Shown here piece by piece: positions 60,607-64,000 of a stretch of DNA of 64,000 nt. The notes under the pieces were generated by a model, which searched no databases, was not told the DNA's origin, and saw only the letters and a list, made by a program, of their open reading frames with translations. Source of the stretch: Nematopogon swammerdamellus (Eukaryota > Arthropoda > Insecta > Lepidoptera > Adelidae). Numbering within the stretch: the first letter of the stretch is position 1; every line of letters begins with the position of its first letter. A program made the position numbers and the translations under genes. The DNA is taken from assembly GCA_946902875.1 (NCBI GenBank), contig OX336344.1:16203791-16267790 (forward strand). Reading direction: 5' to 3'.

Positions 60607-61846
60607 AGCTTTTCGCGGATTCGCTCGCGTGAAATTCGTATTTAAAAAGAAGAAAGTAAGTAACTTAGGACAGGGCCGGAGGGTGAACTGGATGCAGATA
60701 AACAATAAACATTTTCAAAGAAAGTAAGTAACATACTAAAGGCGAGGCCGAAGGCCGAGCTGCGTTCAGGAAGAGTATAAACCTTTTCGAAGAAAGTAAG
60801 TAACAAAGGGCGAGGCCGAAGGCCGAGCTGCATTCAAGAAGACTATAAACCTTCTCGAATAAATTAAGTAATTGAGGGCGAGGCCAAAGGCCGAGCTGCG
60901 TTCAGGAAGACTATAAACCTTCTTGATGAAAGTAAGTAACTGAGGGCGAGGCCGAAGGCCGAGCTGCGTTCAGGAAGACGATAACCTTTTCGAAGAAAGT
61001 AAGTAACAGAGGGCGAGGCCGAAGGCCGAGCTGCGTTCAGGAAGACCATAAACCTTCTCGAAGAGAAGCACTGACGTGGCACCAAGTTCATCCGGTGTTA
61101 TGGGCTGACATCACGGATGTTGTAGGTTATGTAGCCAACCGTGTCAGTTTCCAGAAAATAAAAACATAAAAAAAGTAAGTAAATAAGGGCGTGGCGGAAC
61201 GCCGAGCTGTATCCTGGAAGACGGTGACAGTAAGTAACTATGGGCGATAGTTACATACTTTCTTTAAGACGATTTATAGTTTTCCTGAACGCAGCTCGGC
61301 CTTTGGCCTCGCCCTCAATTACTTGATTTCTTCGAAAAGGTTTATAGTCTTCCTGAACGCAGCTCGGCCTTCGGTCTCGCCCTTAGTTACTTACCTACTT
61401 TCTTCGAGAAGGTTTATGGTCTTCCTGAACGCAGCTTGGCCTTCGGCCTCGCCCTCTGTTACTTACTTTCTTCGAAAAGGTTATCGTCTTCCTGAACGCA
61501 GCTCGGCCTTCGGCCTCGCCCTCAATTACTTAATTTTGTCGAGAAGTTTTATAGTCATCCTGAATGCAGCTCGGCCTTCGGCCTCGCCCTTAGTTACTTA
61601 CTTTGTTCGAGAAGGTTTATGGTCTTCCTGAACGCAGCTCGGCCTTCGGCCTCGCCCTCAGATACTTACTTTCTTCGAGAAGGTTTATTGTCTTCCAGAA
61701 TGCAGCTCAGCTTGAAGACTCGCCGTTAGTTACTTACTTTAGTTGAGAAGGTTTATTGTTTTCTCTAAACGCAGATCGGCCTTAGTTACTTACTTTCTCC
61801 CTTTGAAATACGAATTTTACGCGAGCGAAGCCGCGGGGAAAAGCTA
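60607..61846. repeat. Giant inverted repeat of 68-bp tandem units with Helitron-like ends
   Basis: Forward units (core GGCGAGGCCGAAGGCCGAGC) start at 60741, 60809, 60877, 60945 and 61012, spacing 68, 68, 68, 67. Complement units (GCAGCTCGGCC...) start near 61291, 61359, 61431, 61498, 61566, 61634, 61702 and 61771. The ends are AGCTTTTCGCGGATTCGC (60607) and the complement-like GCGAAGCCGCGGGGAAAAGC (to 61846). A family C SINE sits near the symmetry axis. Confidence 0.88.
61063..61160 (+). mobile_element. Family C SINE 3' fragment inside the inverted array
   Basis: GAAGCACTGACGTGGCACC through GTGTCAGTTTCCAGAAAAT. Confidence 0.75.
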
Positions 61847-61920
61847 GTAATTAATAAAATAGTTCTTAAGTATATGTATACTATGTATAATGTAATGTCA
61901 CTATAATGTCAATATATGCC

Positions 61921-62065
61921 AGTTTACGCCGCTGGTAGATCCTGTGTAGCCAGCGAGACCAAGCAAAGCCTGACACAGCAGTTTCGAGGAGAACTTTGTA
62001 ATGAGCTGACGTCATGGGTGTAGTACCTAGGTGATGTAGTCAACCGTATTAGGTTCCATAAAAAA
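61921..62065 (+). mobile_element. Diverged family C SINE relative
   Basis: Shares TGTGTAGCCAGCGAGACC, GAGCTGACGTCATGGG and AGGTTCCATAAAAAA with the family C 3' half, but with many changes; possibly a subfamily. Confidence 0.5.
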
Positions 62066-62456
62066 CCGTCCAAGTGCGACTCGGACTCGCGGACCGAGGG
62101 TTACGTAACCACCACCACGTGATTCCGATTTTTATTATTTGTTGTTTTACTTTTAAGTTTGCACTATAATCACACCAAGTTTGACACTTGTATGTATATA
62201 TTATCTACCGTTTTTACGATAGAGCAAAAACAAAACAAAAATTAGAAAAAAAAACTTTTCTTGTATGGGAAATCCCCTTAATTTATAAATTGTTTTTGTT
62301 TATTATTTGTTTCTATATCCTCCACACTAATACGTATTCTATTCAAAAGATATAAAGGTAGTAGACAGACGGACGGACCGCCAGACAGACAGACGGACAA
62401 ACGGCGTAGGTTTAAAATAATAAGTTTCCATGAGGGTACGGAACCCTAAAAATTTT
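62066..62456. mobile_element. Common insect repeat ending in GGAACCCTAAAAA
   Basis: Starts CCGTCCAAGTGCGACTCGG and ends GGTACGGAACCCTAAAAA, with a CAGACAGACGGAC run before the end. No coding. Class not determined. Confidence 0.5.
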
Positions 62457-62989
62457 GTTTTTAGTTTTCAATTAAATATATTGCTTATATTAATTTTAGA
62501 TTAGTTTTAGTTTTAGTGTATTAGTGTATGAGTGTATGGTTGTATTTACAAAATTTTGGGAGTTATGATTTTTTTAAATTTTCCATTACGCGAGTTACGT
62601 GTCGTCTTTATATTGCTTCTGTTGTATCTTACTTCTTGTATTTTACTGAATGGAAACAATCTGAAGAGGTTTATTTTCACGTGACAAGGTTCTACAAATT
62701 GATATCCATTTTGAGACGCGTCTGTAGTTAGGGTTGCGGAAGGCGCGCGCCACGCTTTCGTTGTAAAATTGCACCCGAATAAGCATCATTAGGTGCATCG
62801 CGATTCGCGACACGCACGGTGCACTCACCTTCTTCGCCGACGTCAAAGAACTCCATACGATGGAAATGTCATTGTCATACATTGCACTTATTTTACCTTG
62901 TTACTAATATTTGATCGGCATGCACTTCATTTGACAGAAAAAGTATTTTTTTTCTGTGGAGACGTTTCCGGTTTAATATAAATTCCAGA
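62457..62989. other. Intergenic, no gene
   Basis: AT-rich, with a GC-richer patch at 62735-62850 that has no recognised motif. Confidence 0.4.
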
Positions 62990-63405
62990 ATAGCACGCAA
63001 GACATAGAATGTCTTGCGTGCTCGTCGTAAAAGGCGACTAAGGGATATGACTCCCTTCTTATGTTATTAGGTGGCAGGGTTTAACCCGCCCGGGTTGATA
63101 CCAGTGATTGGATGGGTGACCGCTCGACCGTTGGAGGCTGACCGTGGTTCGGATTCCACGTTAAACTGTAGGTCCCTTCCCTTCTTACCTTACTAGGTGG
63201 TAGGGTTTATCCCGGCCGGGTTGGTACCACCGCAGTGAATGAAAGGTCGGTCGAAACGGCTATGTAAATAGTTTGTGTTTTCCGTCCAGTTCAGTGTAGC
63301 CGGAAGGGAAGCACTGACGTGGCACCAAGTTCACCCGGTGTTATGGGCTGACATCACGGATGTTGTAGGTGATGTAGCCAACCGTGTCAGTTTCCATAAA
63401 AAAAA
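62990..63405 (+). mobile_element. Family C SINE, composite head
   Basis: Head GTCGTAAAAGGCGACTAAGG and TAGGTGGCAGGGTTTAACCC (B-type), then re-entry into a 5S-like GATTGGATGGGTGACCGC (63105-63122), GTGGTTCGGATTCCAC (63144-63159) and a complete body to TTTCCATAAAAAAAAA. Two copies appear fused. Confidence 0.8.
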
Positions 63406-63654
63406 AATAATAAAAAAAAAAACAAAACAATGCACTCGATGGGTTTTGGCGAAATGTAATTTTAACAATGAATTGGACAATATGAGGAGTGGCAGCCACC
63501 ACTTTTAAAAAAGTTGTACCCAGTGCCACCCGTGTAATTGATTCTAAGAATTCGTCAATCGTTTAGGAACAGTCATCCTAACAACCTACATACATAGAGT
63601 CAGGCTTCTTTTGGCTTCGCCATCGTCGGGTTACAAAAAACATATAATAATTAC

Positions 63655-63868
63655 CAGATGGTAGGCTCAAATTGCTACAATTTGGGTTAATACCTCATAC
63701 CATCGTGGACTTGCACTGGTGGACGTGAGATGGCGGCAAACCAGCCTCGTCTGTGTTCTACTCTAGTCTAGTAAAGCCAGCAATCCAAAACGGTATGGCA
63801 CCTTTTCGGGGGTATCATTGGCTAATCGGACAATGTACTCTGGCCCCATCTGTACACCCATGAAAAAA
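63655..63868 (+). mobile_element. Family A SINE, diverged
   Basis: CCAGATGGTAGGCTCAAATTG, GTCTAGTAAAGCCAGCAATCC and CACCCATGAAAAAAA. Confidence 0.6.
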
Positions 63869-63879
63869 ATCATATTATA

Positions 63880-64000
63880 TTTACCTATTTACTTACCTAA
63901 AAATAATAGCCCCACTGAATCTCCCCGTGCATGTCGTAAAATACGACTAAGGAATAAAGACAAGATGCCGTGCTAAAGGGCGATAAGTTAGCCACCTCTC
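63880..64000 (+). mobile_element. SINE with third body, cut by window edge
   Basis: AATAGCCCCACTGAATCTCC, CGTAAAATACGACTAAGGA, then GACAAGATGCCGTGC and GCCACCTCTC as at 29760-29810. Confidence 0.6.

Noticed and set aside
60741..61790. CRISPR-like array or repeat protein
   Set aside because: The units are contiguous 68-bp tandem repeats without unique spacers, in a eukaryotic genome. The long open frames here are by-products of the period and carry no motif.

Overview
The window is animal nuclear DNA, almost certainly from a moth or butterfly. One spliced gene with 13 recognisable coding exons is spread over about 34 kb. Its exons are GC-rich and its introns are AT-rich, and the introns and flanks are packed with TE families in a lepidopteran style: TACCTA-rich simple sequence, tRNA-derived SINEs, RTE and Jockey/CR1-like LINE tails, hAT and Harbinger MITEs, Helitron-like ends and BEL/Pao. 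There are no operons, no rRNA or tRNA genes and no CRISPR. All family calls rest on reading motifs by eye; no database search was possible.

Region 1 (about 1.7-36.7 kb, + strand): an animal heme peroxidase-like gene of the peroxinectin / chorion-peroxidase / myeloperoxidase fold. Exons at 1947-2095, 7686-7795, 8662-8962, 9931-10168, 12261-12423, 14627-14823, 24848-25043, 25862-26059, 28980-29266, 30509-30664, 33186-33306, 34947-35130 and 35944-36079 join without a frame break into 811 codons (754 if translation starts in exon 2). The calcium-site residues, distal His and catalytic Arg are present. The proximal heme-ligand His is Asn, and both acidic residues that ester-link heme in mammalian relatives are replaced (Gln and Met). 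The gene therefore looks like an intact, constrained pseudo-peroxidase or a peroxidase with altered heme chemistry. This is the main biological point of the window.

Region 2 (introns): several DNA transposons have clear target-site duplications: hAT-type at 4193-4509, 14070-14530, 15173-16463, 33349-33661 and 34406-34745; a TAA-flanked Harbinger-like MITE at 23041-23282; an internally deleted mariner at 28083-28678; and a 9-bp-TSD MITE at 35173-35417. There are also long fold-back repeats at 10989-11201 and 30210-30438. Several lie within about 80 bp of exon edges. An antisense C2H2-finger ORF (18179-18748) lies in intron 6.

Region 3 (36.7-48.3 kb): gene-free, with repeated SINEs and LINE 3' ends. 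One SINE family (C) carries a head that combines tRNA-like and 5S-rRNA-like promoter pieces. It shares modules with two other SINE families.

Region 4 (48.3-55.0 kb, - strand): a nearly complete, very young BEL/Pao LTR retrotransposon. Its 318-bp LTRs differ at one base and it has a perfect CTATG duplication. Gag and pol are open, but the gag/protease junction is broken in frame.

Region 5 (55-64 kb): LINE and SINE remnants, a TATA-containing candidate promoter/first exon at about 58.3-58.6 kb, and a 1.2-kb giant inverted repeat built of 68-bp tandem units with Helitron-like ends (60607-61846).
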